Below are positions 30,476 to 42,218 of a stretch of DNA of 64,000 bases, piece by piece. The stretch is from NCBI GenBank assembly GCA_030522415.1, contig CM060107.1, positions 51,588,307 through 51,652,306 on the forward strand, in the 5' to 3' direction. Each line of letters begins with the position of its first letter. Position 1 is the stretch's first letter. The translations under genes were made by a program, and so were the position numbers. The notes under the pieces are model-generated. The model had not been told where the DNA came from. It did not search any database and was given only the letters and a program-made list of their open reading frames with translations. The DNA is from Channallabes apus. Its lineage: Eukaryota; Chordata; Actinopteri; Siluriformes; Clariidae.

Positions 30476-32058
30476 ATGGGTAACAGCAAAAAAAAAAAAA
30501 AAAAGATTGTTACTCTTGTGGCGTTCCTTGGTAAAGATAACATCTAAATTATGTTTGAGAAATGTGGAAATCCAGGGAAAACAAAATAAAAAAAATAAAA
30601 AAGAGAGAAATGTAGAATTATTAATTACTGAGATTGCTTTTGAGTTGTGGATGTGTGAATCATGTGTAGATAGATAATTACAATAACAAAAAGAAAAATA
30701 AAGTAAACATTAATTGGGTAGGATTTAATATGTGGAAGGCAGAAGCAGAAACAGAAGAGAAAAACGCATACAACCTAAAATGCAAGCACAAAACATTGAT
30801 TCTTTTTCAGTGTGTTAAGTCTGTTTCAGATCCCGACCTGGACGGCTGCCCCCCGTGACCCCCAGCTCTTAGACAGATAGCCCCTTCAGCAGATCCAGTA
30901 AGACAGCATGGACAAGAGACTTCTCGGCAGGCCCCAGGCCCCAGCACAGCCAGCACAGCTCTGTCTCCAATTTCGTCACATACTCGAACCAAGGCTCAGC
31001 TGAAAAGAGAAAAGGCTGATCGACAACCACCACCTGATGACAGCGAGGACGAGAGAGAGGAACTCTTAGGAGCTACAGGAAGTGTTCATCAAGCAATCAC
31101 TGCTCCAATGATGGAAGTAGCAGGGGCGGATGGCACAGCGATGCTTGTTCACCGACAATGGACAATAAAGGACATCGAAAATACACATGGACAACTCCCA
31201 GACCCGAGAGAGGTGGGAGGACAGAAATTCGGTGATGAAATGAGCAGATTTTGCTCAGAGTTTCGCCCGACATCTTATGAAATGCGACGACTTTTGGGGA
31301 GAAAACTAGGTGCGGACTTTGCAAAGATTAAGTATTCCTGACCAACGGACAATGTTTTCGCACGGCGAGCTCAGGCTGATCATGAAGAAAACCAGGCATT
31401 TAACGGTTTTGTGGTGTGCCTTACAGCAGCATGTAAAGAAGCGTTCCCAGCAAAAATGGATATGACTAAAATATCAATGTGCAAACAACAACCAGGAGAG
31501 AGCGTGTCACAATATCTCACCCGTCTCACTGAGGTACATGATGTAAACAGCGGGTTGGAGAGGTCTGCAGACATGTCTGTGGCAGCAATTTCACCGTATG
31601 AAGCACATTTGAGGAACAGTTTCATAAATGGATTACAGGAGGACATCGCTCAGAAGGTGAAAAACACATGCGTTGGATGGGACACTGGAAAACTTAGTCT
31701 CATTGAGCAACATGCAATACACGCGGAAAAGCTGGTATCACAAGAACAAGATAAGCGCAACAAGAAGAGAGAAGACCAGAGTCACAAAGCACAGCTGGCA
31801 GGGTTGCAGATGGTAAGACAAACTGCGGATGTACAGTACAGGAGACGTGGAAGAGGATGAGGAGGCCGTGGACGTGGGAGAACAAATGGCTGTTATGCAT
31901 GCGGAAGTGAAGACCATTGGATTAGAGACTGTCCGAGAAGGAGCAGAGGAGAGGAATGGATTAGGAGAGGTGAGGATCAGGGTGGAAATTGACAGAAAAA
32001 GGCCGGGGGCGTGGGGAGCAGACACGAAGGAGAGGGTGAGTCAAAAAAAATAATTTTT
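30476..32058 (+). pseudogene. ERV gag, broken
   Basis: The ATG at 30476 encodes a Gly-Asn-Ser start suited to myristoylation, followed by a Lys run and early stops. A longer open part from about 31108 has capsid-like sequence, stops at 31341, then continues from about 31411 to 31860. A single CCHC nucleocapsid knuckle (C-x2-C-x4-H-x4-C) lies at about 31888-31932 after a stop and an Arg/Gly-rich patch. Several nonsense and frameshift changes are present. Gag would form the virion core; this copy cannot. Confidence 0.75.
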
Positions 32059-32199
32059 CCTACTAACACTTCTTGCTCTGATCGCAATGAAGAAAAGCTT
32101 GCTATCTTTTTCAATGATTCAATTCACGTTTGTATCTTAGAAACATCCACACATGCTACGTATGATCTAGAAGTATACAGTATCAGTAAAATGCCAACA

Positions 32200-34780
32200 A
32201 TGGAATTGCAGCTCCATGACAAACAAAATTCATTTTGCTACATTCCATGCAGGTCATTCAGTCATTAAAGTGTGTGAATTTGACAGTTTAGTGAAACAGA
32301 GTGGCAGATTCCTGAACTCTGTGGGCACTTCAGGACATGCAGCTGAAAAGAGCCTCATAAAGCCAAGCGTGTGGCTTTTTCCAGGTGTACATGATAAATT
32401 TAGATTTTTTGCTCTTATTGCTGCCCAGTAAAACTATTGGGGTGAAGATTTCATATGTAAATTAGGTATAAATCTCTTGAGACTAAACCAGTATTGAGCC
32501 TGAGGATTTCACTCTTGTGAAATGTGATCCGTTGCCCCTGTTGTATGTGTATGAATGGAAGCTCTGCACTTCAACTGTGAGTTCAGTAAATGCTACGGTG
32601 ATAGACAAATATATACCAGTAAACACATTATGATATTAGATATGTGTCACATATCTCATTTTTTTAAAGATAAGCTCAGATGTGTAGTTAATGTAGAGAT
32701 AAGGAGTGTGCACATGAGAAAATGTAGCACAAGTGTCACAGTAATGTCCCTTAATCACAGTAGGGACACCCCTAATGTGTTATTGGATAAAAGTAATAAG
32801 GATGAGGAAAATAAATAAATAAATAAATAAATAAATATTGGGCGTTTGAGTGACATGTGGTATGAATGAGAGTGATTGAGAATGAACGTCTTATCTGACA
32901 TTACATTACAGCCACAGAGAAACAAATGCTGATGCAATGCTGAAAAATCATGTGTTAAAGTATAAAAGAACTGTATATATTACAGTACTTACAGTCACAA
33001 GACCTGGCCAGGCAGAAAAAATTAAGTTATCAGCATGCGGAACTTTTTCTTTTCTTTTTTAAAAAGAATTTATGTTCATCATTACTCACTAAAATGTATG
33101 GGCTAATGGCAAGCACGATGTAGGTTTAATTAAGGGAAGTGAACTGGCGGTGATCACCCCAAAGTAAAATTTAGGCCCTACAAACTTCATACTGTATCTA
33201 CCCGAGTCTTTAACTGAAATAATTCAGGTGTTTAATTCTTTATTTTAAAGCTGTTGTCATGGTAAACATCAGCAACTTCTTATTGTCCAGCAGAACAAGG
33301 TCATAAAGCAAACCATATAAAAGCTACAATTCGCACATACAAGTCATATCTTAGGTCAAATTGTTTTGGGACAAGATAAAACTTTGGATCCAAGTACAGT
33401 AGTAGTCCAAAATATTCTAAAACAAATAAGAAAATTGACGCTAAAGAAGAAATGTAAAAAGTAAAAGTGTTTTATTACAGAAAAGTTATTTTGATCTATA
33501 CAATCCTCGAGGCCCCAGTGAGATACACACTCATGGGAAGGGTCTACTGGCCCACAGTGCACTTAGTTGAATTCCGGAAGCAAGAACAATCTTTAATTGA
33601 ATCAAATTTGGCAGTATAAACTACTTTAATATTGGACATTTCAAATTATAAAAGGCCTTTTACAAAAACTGTTGATGAAAAGAATTGTTGCATGATTTCA
33701 GACTGGCTGCAGAAAAAAAAACAGAGAGAAAGAGAGAAAAACAATGAGATCTTTATCTCACTTCTCAGCCAAATCAGATCCTGTAGCAGCAGCATCACCC
33801 ATGTGTTTATGTCCAGTACCAGAAGCTGAGAAGGCAGGTATAGAATAAAGATATATAGTGGGCTACAGTAATTTGACATTTCTAGTTCATGAAGTTTCAG
33901 TATCTTTTATACAGAGAAGAATCACACTTATTTGCAACAGAGTGGTTAAAGTACAATACTAAATTATAAATATCAATGTGGAAAGACGTATAGTTCTAAT
34001 CCTCTAACTCTTTTCTTTCACTGTTAAACAACTTTGTTCCACTAGGATTGATCCACAGTAAGCGCCACTACAGAATCCGGATATAAAATGAACGTGGATG
34101 GAACAATATTTTGTGATAGAGAAATAGGTGCTAACAGGAGTTTGTCATAGTTATAGCACATGAAATTTAAATAGTGTAAATGTAATGCTCAAACTAACAA
34201 ATTTGATTCTATTTCAGAAAAGCAGATGCAGCAGCGAAGGCCGTGGCCAAACTTCCCCTTTCCTATAACCATAACATGTGTGTGTCTAATGCTCTCACCC
34301 CCACAGCTAACCTTGAAGAGCTTCAGAGCTACAGTCACTCCAGGAGAGGAAACACTCTGGAGAAAAGCGGGATGTGTTTTGACAGAAGGGGTTTGGTACG
34401 ACCCCAATCACAAGCCATGTCTACCTATGAAGCTATTTCTTTCTATGCTAAGTTGACACACGTGTAAAGACCATGTGTCAAAAGGGGGAATAAGCATTTG
34501 TGTTTCTAATAACATACTGTACTGTAGATAAAGGAATTAAGATGAAGCCAGAGCACACAAAAAGTAAAAGGACATTGTGAAGATGAAATGTTATGTTATT
34601 GTGCAAAACTCTTTGAGGATTTATTTTTAATACAGGCCCACTGACAGTGCTCCTAACACCACAAAAAGAAGTCAAAGTAGTGGAAACAGAGATGGGGGTA
34701 CACGCCAGCAACCCCAAACATGTTCCAGAACCTAAGAGAAAACAACACAGAGGTCAACAAGGGTGAACAGTGACGTGCTA
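32200..34780 (+). pseudogene. ERV protease and pol remnants
   Basis: Pieces lie in retroviral order but in different frames. A degenerate aspartic protease region (about 32200-32490) has the D-T/S-G replaced by an altered AGHS context. Then come the start of RT, and after a gap a connection/RNase H portion (about 33340-33840), an RNase H-integrase linker (about 34220-34470) and an integrase C-terminal piece (about 34640-34735). The RT catalytic core and integrase DDE core are not recognisable. An (AAAT)n run sits at 32813-32836. It is inactive. Confidence 0.6.
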
Positions 34781-35067
34781 GTAACCTCTCCTGTAAACCC
34801 CAACAGACCCTCACCTGCACGCAAAGTGCATGGGTCAGAAGAACCAACTAGAGTGGACAGAAACAACGCAGAACCACGACTCTCCAATCAAATTCATCAC
34901 AACAATAAGTACACTACATTTGAGGACAACACATGAAGAAATTGTAAGGTGTCAAAGTAGCAGTAGCACGGAGTAACATTGGTGACATATAAAAGTAATT
35001 AGAGTTAAAAGTAAGTGTTGTAACTACTGACAGGATAGAAGACTGTTTTAGAGGACGGAGAATATTA

Positions 35068-36279
35068 GTGACTGAGATTATTCACACTACAGACATTGAA
35101 TTAGCTGGACTAAACCCTTGGTTACAAATGAGAAAACACCCCAAAGCAATTTGGGTAACTTTAGGAATAATAATAGTTATGGTTACCCTGATGTGCCTAC
35201 TTATTGAGAATTCGGAGAGAAACGGCGATGGTAAAGTCTATTTAACAAACTCAAGCCACATGCATTTAACTAGAATAAAGAGAAGAGACAGCATGATAAA
35301 AAGGCATAACGCTAATCTCAATAGATGTGCAGGGAAATTGGGAATGTGCCCTATCATTAGATATTGCTGATAATATAACAGACATACACAACCTCTTGTG
35401 TTGTGTATGCCATGTCATGTCCTCGGGCTGGGTAGCACTGCCCCTAAATAATGTCACAGCAGCAGAAGCAAATGCAGACAACACGTCTTGTATTATACCG
35501 ATAACCACCATGGCCATCTTACAGATATCTGAATACTACAAACAAACAGGGAGGCCAAACCCAGCAGTCCCTGAGTGTAATTATTCCAATAACCTATGTT
35601 TTGATGCCCCAGGGAGCTATTGCTCCCCATTGCCTGTTAAGAAATTTCAATTGGACAGGCTCATGTTATCCTGCATATGTAACTCCTAGTGTGTCAGTAC
35701 ACACAGAAAATCCGTGGGGGCCACGGATGTCAGAGAATAGAAGAAAAAGAGATGTCCCTATTAAATTTCATGGTTACACTTTAGGAAACCCATGGACTAG
35801 CCCAGGAGCAAATGTAGGCTGGTCACTCTTCCTCGGCGGAGGAACAGCTGTAAATGGTTTAGCATACATGTTACTAATACTAAAAAATGACACCGTAAAG
35901 GCCTTTCACGCCTTTCAATGACGATCATCAGAATATCAGCAACATCATAAACCGCATGAAGAAGGCTTTGCAACCACCTCCCCAAGTAGAGTCTTGGATC
36001 TCGTGGTTAACGCAATTATGGGGAGGCTGGGGTTATTGGCTGGTTTATAGTGTTTTACCAATTGGGATTATAATTTTGTTAGGCCTCTGTATAACACCCT
36101 GTATTTGCAGATGTATACAGGGACTAGTTCTGAACACAGTAAATTATCAAATGTTAAGACAGACTGACAATATAAAACGGAAAACGGACTGGGACGACCC
36201 GACTTCTGACAGAGTTCAAAATTCGGGTGACTATCATTTTGAATGTTTAGATCATGATATGGAAGAAGACATAATGTAA
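35068..36279 (+). pseudogene. ERV envelope gene, frameshifted
   Basis: Four overlapping frames (35068-35370, 35327-35689, 35601-35921, 35956-36279) together carry an N-terminal hydrophobic segment (about 35150-35205), a Cys-containing surface part with N-glycosylation sites, a basic cleavage-type site (about 35738-35750), a fusion-type hydrophobic stretch, a transmembrane helix followed by a Cys-rich turn (about 36020-36115) and an acidic cytoplasmic tail with stop at 36279. The ectodomain between cleavage site and membrane anchor is much shorter than usual. At least three frame breaks exist. Confidence 0.7.
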
Positions 36280-36534
36280 ATCTTTAGAGAAATGTCAAGC
36301 ATGTATATTTAAGTAGGTTGCAAATTTTTTTTTATGCTTTTGTGTCAGGGGTCTGTCCCCATAAAGACAGCTGTAGTGTCCTCTGTGTGCATTAGAGTGC
36401 TGGTGATGATGTTAAAAACCCGGGTTGGAGAGACAATATCTGATGAAATTTACCTAATGCATAGCTTATTAGTATTGTTTTGAATTGTAGAATTAAAATA
36501 TTTAGGTTGTCATAGAATGACAAAAGGGGGAAAT

Positions 36535-36962
36535 TGTAATGGAAAAATCATATTTGAATTATGTATTAATTCTGATCCTTGTAGTAAGTGTGTCACGTAG
36601 ACGTTAGAAGTTTGAACTTGTTTGTCGAAGCTTAGAGACACAAGGCCGAGAACAGAATAGAAACAACCTGATTGTAGTTGTCCCTGAATAAATGATAAGA
36701 TATGGACATCTAGTCTGGGGCAGATAAAGAGTCATGAATTTGAATGTAGGAACTTCATGTACGGGGCGTTGATTATGTTAACAGAGATGTTTGTGTATAA
36801 AATAGGTCAGCTAGAGAAAGAGATCACCTTTCTCTATGCTGCAACTGTTTGCTGTATGAGACTGGTCCTTCTGCAGAAGTTTAAAATAAAACCTTTGTTA
36901 CTTTGCTCTTACCCAGTGTATGGATTACTTGTCTTTATATTGTTTTCAGAATTTCCACCACA
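36535..36962 (+). repeat. ERV 3' LTR
   Basis: The same length and termini as the 5' LTR; preceded by the polypurine tract. The right boundary is followed immediately by a BEL LTR fragment (GACCGTAAGCCCGGTAAG), not by LINE sequence as on the left. Confidence 0.9.
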
Positions 36963-37313
36963 GACCGTAAGCCCGGTAAGCTAAGAATGTGAAATACAGC
37001 AACTAGGTTGTTGTAACCGTAAGCTAACGTAAGTGGATATATACAGCAAGAGTGTTGTTATATTCGTGAGCTAAGACTGTGATTTAAAAGATACAGCAAA
37101 CAGGTTGTTGTAAAAGTCAGAGATTTGCAAGATGCAGCAACTGGTGTCTGTAATCACAGTGGATTTACTCAAGACGACTGTATGAAGTGTTGATTCTTTG
37201 ATGCTGACAAAATAAACTACAAGAGACAAAGAGATTGGACTTCTGTCATGTGAGTGAAACTTTAAACCAAAGCTACGCGTCAAAACTGGTGAAATAATAT
37301 GACCGCATCTACA
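36963..37313 (+). repeat. BEL/Pao LTR 3' part, duplicated copy
   Basis: Near-identical to 7743-8093 (GTAAGCCCGGTAAGCTAAGA through GACCGCATCTACA). It lacks the LTR 5' third and any BEL coding sequence, so it came as part of a larger duplicated block. Confidence 0.85.
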
Positions 37314-37650
37314 CCTGTGTTCAGGGTCGCGGGGGACCTGGAGCCTATCCCAGGAGACTTCGGGTACTAGGCGGCGTACACCCTGGACAGGGTGCCAATG
37401 CATCGCAGGGCACACACACATACACACACTCATACACCCAATCACACACTACGGGCAATTTAGGAACGCCAATTAGCCTAACCTGCATATCTTTGGACTG
37501 TGGGAGGAAACCGGAGTACCCCCAACAAGCACGGGGAGAACATGCAAACTCCATGCACACAGAGACGGGAATCGAGCCTGGCCGGGGAATCGAACCCAGA
37601 CCCTGGAGGTGCAAGGCGACAGTGCTAACCACTACACCACCGTGCCGCCC
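37314..37650 (-). mobile_element. tRNA-derived SINE (minus orientation), copy 2
   Basis: Same position and orientation relative to the BEL LTR and hAT as the copy at 8094-8420, with small indels: an extra CACATACA in the CA run, a missing GAGGAAAC and extra AACTCCATG near 37545. The shared junctions show duplication, not independent insertion. Confidence 0.85.
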
Positions 37651-38727
37651 GATATCAGGAAAATATGCGATATTGTTGTTGAATACTGCGATAACGATAT
37701 TTCTTGCGATATTAGCACCCTCAGCAGATATTCTGATTTCTGGTTTGCTGTTCCCATAAGTCTGCCAACACAATAAGAATTACTTTCAAACATTACTTTT
37801 TATTTACACGAAACCATACACTCATCAAGAGTGTCTTAAAACACGAGCATATTTTAAACAAAATAGTTCCTTTGGCTTGCCTGGGTTTTTGTTTTTTTTA
37901 ATAAAATTTTATATCATTAAACATAAATTAAATGAGAAAATACTATTAAACAAAGTGTGCAGGCCTTAAATAAATTGGTATGTGGTGGAAACACTAACAT
38001 TGTCAACATCCACATAAATAAAATAATTAATATTAACATGTAAACATTACGGAACATTAGTATCACGTAAACCTGTTTTGGCACAATGCCATACCATATG
38101 TGCTTGACTGTCAAAACTATTTTATTCCAGCTTTTTTGCCAGGAAAACTAGCATATTGACTTTCGCAGGTTTTAAACATGTGTGTTGGCATGTCACAACA
38201 TTTCCTGATGTACTGAAAAGTCTCTCTGAAGGTGAACTGCTTGCTGGTATACAGAGATACTTCCTGGCTAGATTACTCAGGTGTGGAAAGTCGACTTGAT
38301 GGACTTGCCACCAAGTGAGAGGGTCCATCTCACTGTCTATGGTGGGACACATCATGTAGTTTTTCAGTTCAAATTCCACAGTGTGCAATTGTTCCAAATA
38401 TGATGGAGCTGGGGATGTTTTGAAGCCCAGGGACTTTTTGGCCTTCTTTAACCTCCTAAGGCCCCAATGTCCTCATATGAGGACATGACATTTTATCCAA
38501 TTTAACCGTCTATATATTTATCCTTGTACCATCCTCATATAAAAGAACTGTATAATTCTTTTGCCGAGTTTCTTCCTGGTTGAAAACTTTGATAAAAATA
38601 TATTTATCAGCTGTAAATAAAGAGAAACAGTCAACAGAAATTGCAATGTCACAAGAGTAGAGTTCAGGCCTCAGGAGGTTAAGGTGACATCTGTTGGACC
38701 CATGCCCTGGTGATCTTGATTACTTAC
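37651..38727 (-). mobile_element. hAT 3' half, duplicated copy
   Basis: Matches 8421-9279. It includes the transposase C-terminal exon (minus frame 38397-38122, LARKYLCIPASSSPSERLFS) with the same stop. Copy 2 is interrupted by a TTAA-flanked MITE at 38452-38678 and ends at GATTACTTA (38727), inside the hAT exon, 6 bp from the donor of the CD300-like transmembrane exon. Confidence 0.85.
38452..38678. mobile_element. piggyBac-type MITE (227 bp) at TTAA
   Basis: The termini CCTCCTAAGGCC and GGCCTCAGGAGG are inverted, and TTAA lies on both sides (38448-38451, 38679-38682). The duplicated block at 9225-9245 shows the empty site CTTCTTTAAGGTGACA with one TTAA. Near the left end is a 20-nt perfect palindrome, ATGTCCTCATATGAGGACAT (38467-38486). 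No coding sequence. Confidence 0.9.
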
Positions 38728-38732
38728 AGTAC

Positions 38733-39690
38733 CTTTCTTTTTGGTGCTGCAATAAAACACAGTTACGATGATGTGCAGAAAGATCACAGTCACCACAGCG
38801 AAGGGGACAAAGGGGAGAGACTCTGCAGAGACTTTATTAATATCAGTAATTATTAATAACTTTTCAATTTTCACAATCTTCAATTTTATTACACATTTAC
38901 ACTTGCTTTAAGAGAATATTACATTACAGTTTGGTATGTGAGTGGAGCAGTTTATTACATTTGAAGGTTTTTTCAAAGAAACAGCTAATGTGCAAATTAC
39001 TGTACTTGTACATTAATTAATATTTAATATTTATTGCAGGATAAAATCTGTGATTTTATATATGAAGTTTTACTATCTAGAAATCAGGATCATAAATGGA
39101 GTGTAAATATGATTTTAAAAGAGAAGTTTGAGATTTAAGGAAAAATGTCATTTTCGCCTGGGAAATGTTCACTAAAGCTGTTAATAAAGTTAATGAAGTT
39201 AATTGATCGTTACATTTCCAGATGTTTCAGAGTGTGAATTTATTTTGTCTTATTTTGTCTTAGCTCAGAAAACAGATAATCCATAACCATAGAAACTGAA
39301 ATAGATGAACGGCAGGACATGATACAGAAACACTTCACATCTGTTTTTAAAAATAATTTCTGCTTTTGGCAGCAAAACTGAATAAATGTACTAAATAGCA
39401 TTTTATTATACAATAAAAGTATAAATATTCCACTTTGATAGACATCCAGCTTCACATGCTTTATACACATGAGATCAGTTTACCTTTTACTCTGACTTAG
39501 AGGTCTTTAAATGTCATGAGATTATCACTGAAGTTGCATTGTGTCATTTACCTTTAACAGTGAGGCTGACGTCTCTGTATTCACCACCTTTAACACTACA
39601 CCTGTAAACTCCTCCATCCTCTACAGTCAGGTGTGATATGAGCAGAGAGAGATTTCCTGAAGAGTGATCATTAACCCTCTTAACTCTTTC
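38733..39690 (-). pseudogene. second CD300-like receptor gene, truncated
   Basis: Minus strand: a partial Ig V exon (39679-39553: VNDHSSGNLSLLISHLTVED then GGVYRCSVKGGEYRDVSLTV) with an intact donor AAAG|gtaaatg, and a transmembrane exon (38822-38733: SLPFVPFAVVTVIFLHIIVT then VFYCSTKKKG) between acceptor TCTCTGCAG and donor gtactg, phase 1-1. The N-terminal half of the V domain is missing (homology starts abruptly at 39679). The second Ig domain is reduced to its last ~13 nt plus donor at 39483-39503. No stalk or cytoplasmic exons are seen; the sequence beyond the donor is hAT/BEL/ERV. It is a decayed paralogue of the 21-23.8 kb gene. Confidence 0.7.
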
Positions 39691-39859
39691 TGCAGAGCAG
39701 CACACATTATCATGCACAAACACTGTCAAGGAAATAGTAATTATGTTAGCAGGTCTACAGCACACAGGCATAGTCCACTGATTTCCTTGAATTATGTTTC
39801 TACTGAGACAGGCAAAATGTTTACATGCTTGTGATGCAGCTCATATCAGGAAATATATA

Positions 39860-40382
39860 CAGTGGCTTGCAAAAGTATTCGGCCCCCTTGAACTTTTCCA
39901 CATTTTGTCACATTACAGCCACAAACATGAATCAATTTTATTGGAATTCCATGTGAAAGACCAATACAAAGTGGTGTACATGTGAGAAGTGGAACGAAAA
40001 TAATTTTTTACAAATTCAAACATTTTTTACAAATAAATAACTGCAAAGTGGGGTGTGTGTAATTATTCAGCCCCCTTTGGTCTGAGTGCAGTCAGTTGGC
40101 CATAGACATTGCCTGATGAGTGCTAATGACTAAATAGAGTGCACCTGTGTGTAATCTAATGTCAGTACAAATACAGCTGCTCTGTGACGGCCTCAGAGGT
40201 TGTCTAAGAGGATATTGGGAGCAACAACACCATGACGTCCAAAGAACACACCAGACAGGTCAGGGATAAAGTTATTGAGAAATTTAAAGCAGGCTTAGGC
40301 TACAAAAAGATTTCCAACGCCTTGAACATCCCACGGAGCCACTGTTCAAGCGATCATTCAGAAATGGAAGGAGTATGGCACT
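39860..40382 (+). mobile_element. Tc1-like transposon, 5' part only
   Basis: The terminus CAGTGGCTTGCAAAAGTATT follows TA, with a second direct-repeat-like TAATTATTCAGCCCCC at about 40060. The transposase start ATGACGTCCAAAGAACACAC (40231) gives TRQVRDKVIEKFKAGLGYKK then ISNALNIPR, broken by a frameshift at about 40340 and ending at 40382. This is a third Tc1 family, distinct from those at 10020 and 18430. Confidence 0.85.
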
Positions 40383-41026
40383 TTTTTTTTTATTATCATT
40401 GACCTATGCCATGTTGCCAGCATGGATCTGTGCCGCTTGTGTTTATGGGATAAGAAGTAATAAATAATAATACAAATTTTATTGCCAAAACTATAAAGTA
40501 TTAATTATATCAAAAACCACTGCCATGAACAGACTGTAACTTCAACACCCTTAAACATAACACAGGAAGTGTAAACTTAGCAGTATAGCATTAAACACAG
40601 ACATGATAATGTCTATTGCGCAGGAGAACTGAATCTATGTTCTAAAATATTATGAATCATCTAATGGCAATAAACCATTGGTAATAGACTATTTTTTATT
40701 ATTATTTATTTATTTGCATCACAAAACAAAGCCCTGTGATTTTTCATTTTTCTTTTCTTCTTGGAAAATATGTCTTTATTGTATCTTACAGGATGTCCCA
40801 TGAAGCAGAGATGTTCAGCTGCAGTCTACAGCATCACTGATCTGACTCCATCTAGTGGCTTCCCATGGTAAGTGCATCACAAGAAGAAAGCTTATAGAAT
40901 ATTTTTTATATCCCAATGCGCATGTAATAGATTTTTTCACATTATTTTAAAATGTTCTTTTAATGTATGTTTCATTTAAAAATAAATGACAACATTACAA
41001 ATGGTTGTACTATTTCACTTTGAAAC

Positions 41027-41062
<36 letters not shown>

Positions 41063-41490
41063 ATTATTTAATTACTTAATTGAGGTAGCTATTTTAAAAT
41101 TTCAGTATTCTGCATATTTAAACATTTTACACACACTTCTGCATTTCACACACTTCAGTATTCAGTAGACTTAAATTAAATTAATAATTTATGCAATTCT
41201 GCATTCCGTATACAGTATGTATTCTTTATACTTTAGTACCCCTTACACTTTGGTATTACATAAATTTCTTATTTCTTTGCGTCTTTGTTCAGTTGTTTAT
41301 TCATTTATTCATGCATGCATCAATTCACCTACCTACAGTACCTACCCTGATGTTAATTTGTCTATATTGCATACATTATTGACTATGTGTATGACATCTT
41401 GTGTGTATATATACAGTAGATGAGACAAATATATAAGATATAACTGTTTTGATATATGTATATTAACAATAAATTGACAGCACATCACTC
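40383..41490. other. no gene seen
   Basis: AT-rich intergenic DNA with a (GT)n run at 41031-41060. The ORFs in it lack splice or domain support. Confidence 0.3.
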
Positions 41491-41491
41491 A

Positions 41492-42045
41492 TCGGCATCG
41501 CTTGGCCATTTTTAGGGGGGTTTTAGCTGCCCTAACATTTGTACTCAGCCCCCCTAAAAATTCTCCATAAACTTCACACAAATTGCTGGTCCCCCATCAT
41601 CGTAACCCTTTAAATTTCATATGAAAGTGTCGGCAGACTTCGGCTCCTCCCCGTGTTTCAGCGGGTCTTCAATTCACCATCACAGAGGGAGGATTAAGTC
41701 AAGGTGTGTGTTTTTTCGATGAATTGTTCTATCTGCATCAGTGCAGTCCTTTCTCATAAATACAGTTTACAAAATGTCATGAGGGATTAATCAGTTAAAT
41801 CTTCGCTGTGTTCACCCTCATCACACCAGCTGTTCCTCCAGTGAACATGAAGCCCTTAATGCAGACTCTATGACCCTATGGTTACATTTTTCTGATTGTA
41901 CCTGCACATAGAAAAAGGTTTATACGGTAAACAGCATGTGTGATCAAGAAGACTCATTTTAGTACTGATTCTGAACAAACCAAATATGTGTTAAACATCT
42001 ATGGGGGCTGAGCCCCCCTTAACTGAAAATCCTTGAAACGCCCCT
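41492..42045. mobile_element. non-autonomous DNA element, internally deleted copy
   Basis: Shares the ends and ~360 bp of the left part with 15681-16035 (GTACTCAGCCCCCCTAAAAA, AAGTGTCGGCAGACTTCGGC), then jumps to the last ~165 bp of the long copy. The junction ACTCTATGACCCTATGGTTA fuses long-copy positions about 16040 and 16928. Ends GAAACGCCCC. Confidence 0.75.
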
Positions 42046-42218
42046 GTTTATACTGTAGCACATTTCATACACAATGGTAATTCAAATAGCTTTACATTAA
42101 GAAAGTAAAACTATCATAAAAATTAATCACAACAGTAAAAACAAGGAATTAAAAAAAAGGTTTAAAATTGTATTTAAAATTAAGACACTTAGAACAGAAT
42201 GGATATTGATTATACAAA

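Larger units (their letters stand above)
29374..36962 (+). mobile_element. endogenous retrovirus (class I/epsilon-like layout), defective
   Basis: Two 428-bp LTRs enclose a leader with a candidate tRNA primer site (TGGCGTAATCGGC, from about 29806), broken gag, protease, pol fragments and env in retroviral order, and a polypurine tract (AAAAGGGGGAAAT, about 36522-36534) before the 3' LTR. LTRs begin TGTAATGG and end CACCACA. I count about seven differences between them by eye. The 4-6 bp just outside the LTRs (left GGGAAA, right GACCG) do not match, so no target duplication is left. All reading frames are interrupted. Confidence 0.85.
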
